Shown in pieces: positions 6,627-6,780 of a stretch of 6,780 nucleotides of DNA; the stretch's first letter is position 1; each line of letters starts with the position of its first letter. The DNA comes from a bacterium (GTDB taxonomy: Bacteria; Planctomycetota; UBA1135; UBA2386), in contig DRKG01000508.1 of assembly GCA_011051855.1 (NCBI GenBank), positions 1 through 6,780 on the forward strand, written 5' to 3'. The position numbers and the translations under genes are program-made. Below the pieces are notes generated by a model, which worked only from the letters and a program-made list of their open reading frames with translations, searched no databases and was not told where the DNA came from.

Positions 6627-6780
6627 AGGTGGTCACGTTCAGCAACCTGTTTCCGTCGTCGGTGATGCCGACGCACGGCTCGTTCGTCTACGAACGCATG
6701 CGTCGGGTGGCGGCCGCCGGCGACTTCGCCTGGTCGGTGGTCGCGCCGGTGCCGCGTGTCGTGCGGCCGCTGCGGCGGGG
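6623..6780 (+). CDS. Glycosyltransferase, GT4-like N-terminus (3' end outside window)
   Basis: GTG at 6623 overlaps the preceding stop (GTGA, 4 bases), and 52 codons are visible before the right edge. The start MKVVTFSNLFPSS, then PTHGSFVYERMRRV (16-29), then WSVVAPVPR matches the N-terminal Rossmann half of GT-B glycosyltransferases that open with 'TFS.LFPN...P.HG.FV..R...L' and are common in exopolysaccharide loci, including exosortase-linked ones. GT4 enzymes transfer a sugar from a nucleotide donor to a lipid-linked acceptor at the cytoplasmic face. The donor-binding C-terminal domain is outside the window, so neither the sugar nor the linkage can be inferred. The overlap indicates translational coupling to the amidotransferase. 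Confidence 0.8.
   Translation, partial: MKVVTFSNLFPSSVMPTHGSFVYERMRRVAAAGDFAWSVVAPVPRVVRPLRR

Overview
The window comes from a very GC-rich bacterial genome with strong G/C preference at third codon positions and GTG used as a start codon. It holds the start of a rightward operon for an exported polysaccharide, with a divergently transcribed secreted-protein gene at the left edge. Cell-envelope export proteins (an outer-membrane Wza-like lipoprotein and an inner-membrane Wzz/GumC-like protein) show a Gram-negative-type envelope. The left-edge protein carries regulatory-like beta-sandwich repeats of a kind common in Planctomycetota and Myxococcota. Planctomycetota is my best guess, and a proteobacterium is not excluded.

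Layout. Positions 1-614 (minus) hold the N-terminal 204 codons of a secreted or membrane-anchored protein with two beta-sandwich-like repeats; it runs off the left edge. Positions 615-830 are a divergent intergenic region with a weak candidate promoter and a pair of 7-bp inverted arms. Then, all on the plus strand: 831-1658 polysaccharide export lipoprotein; 1711-3330 chain-length determinant (GumC/Wzz type, no kinase domain); 3343-4764 membrane protein of the O-antigen ligase/polymerase type, resembling the exosortase-A-associated ligase family; 4764-6626 glutamine-dependent, asparagine-synthetase-like amidotransferase of the type found in exosortase-associated EPS clusters; 6623 to the right edge, the start of a GT4-like glycosyltransferase. 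Gaps between the plus-strand genes are 52 nt, 12 nt, a 1-nt overlap and a 4-nt overlap, so they are very probably one transcript with translational coupling.

How they work together (inference from families). The glycosyltransferase, and probably others to the right, build the repeat unit; the ligase/polymerase-type protein joins sugar chains to each other or to an acceptor in the periplasm; the GumC-like protein sets chain length and spans the periplasm; the Wza-like lipoprotein forms the outer-membrane exit. The AsnB-like enzyme probably amidates an acidic sugar or peptide group of the product. The ligase plus amidotransferase pair is a signature of exosortase (PEP-CTERM) EPS loci, but no exosortase, priming transferase, flippase or BY-kinase lies in this window. 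I see no tRNA, rRNA, CRISPR array, insertion sequence or clear terminator.
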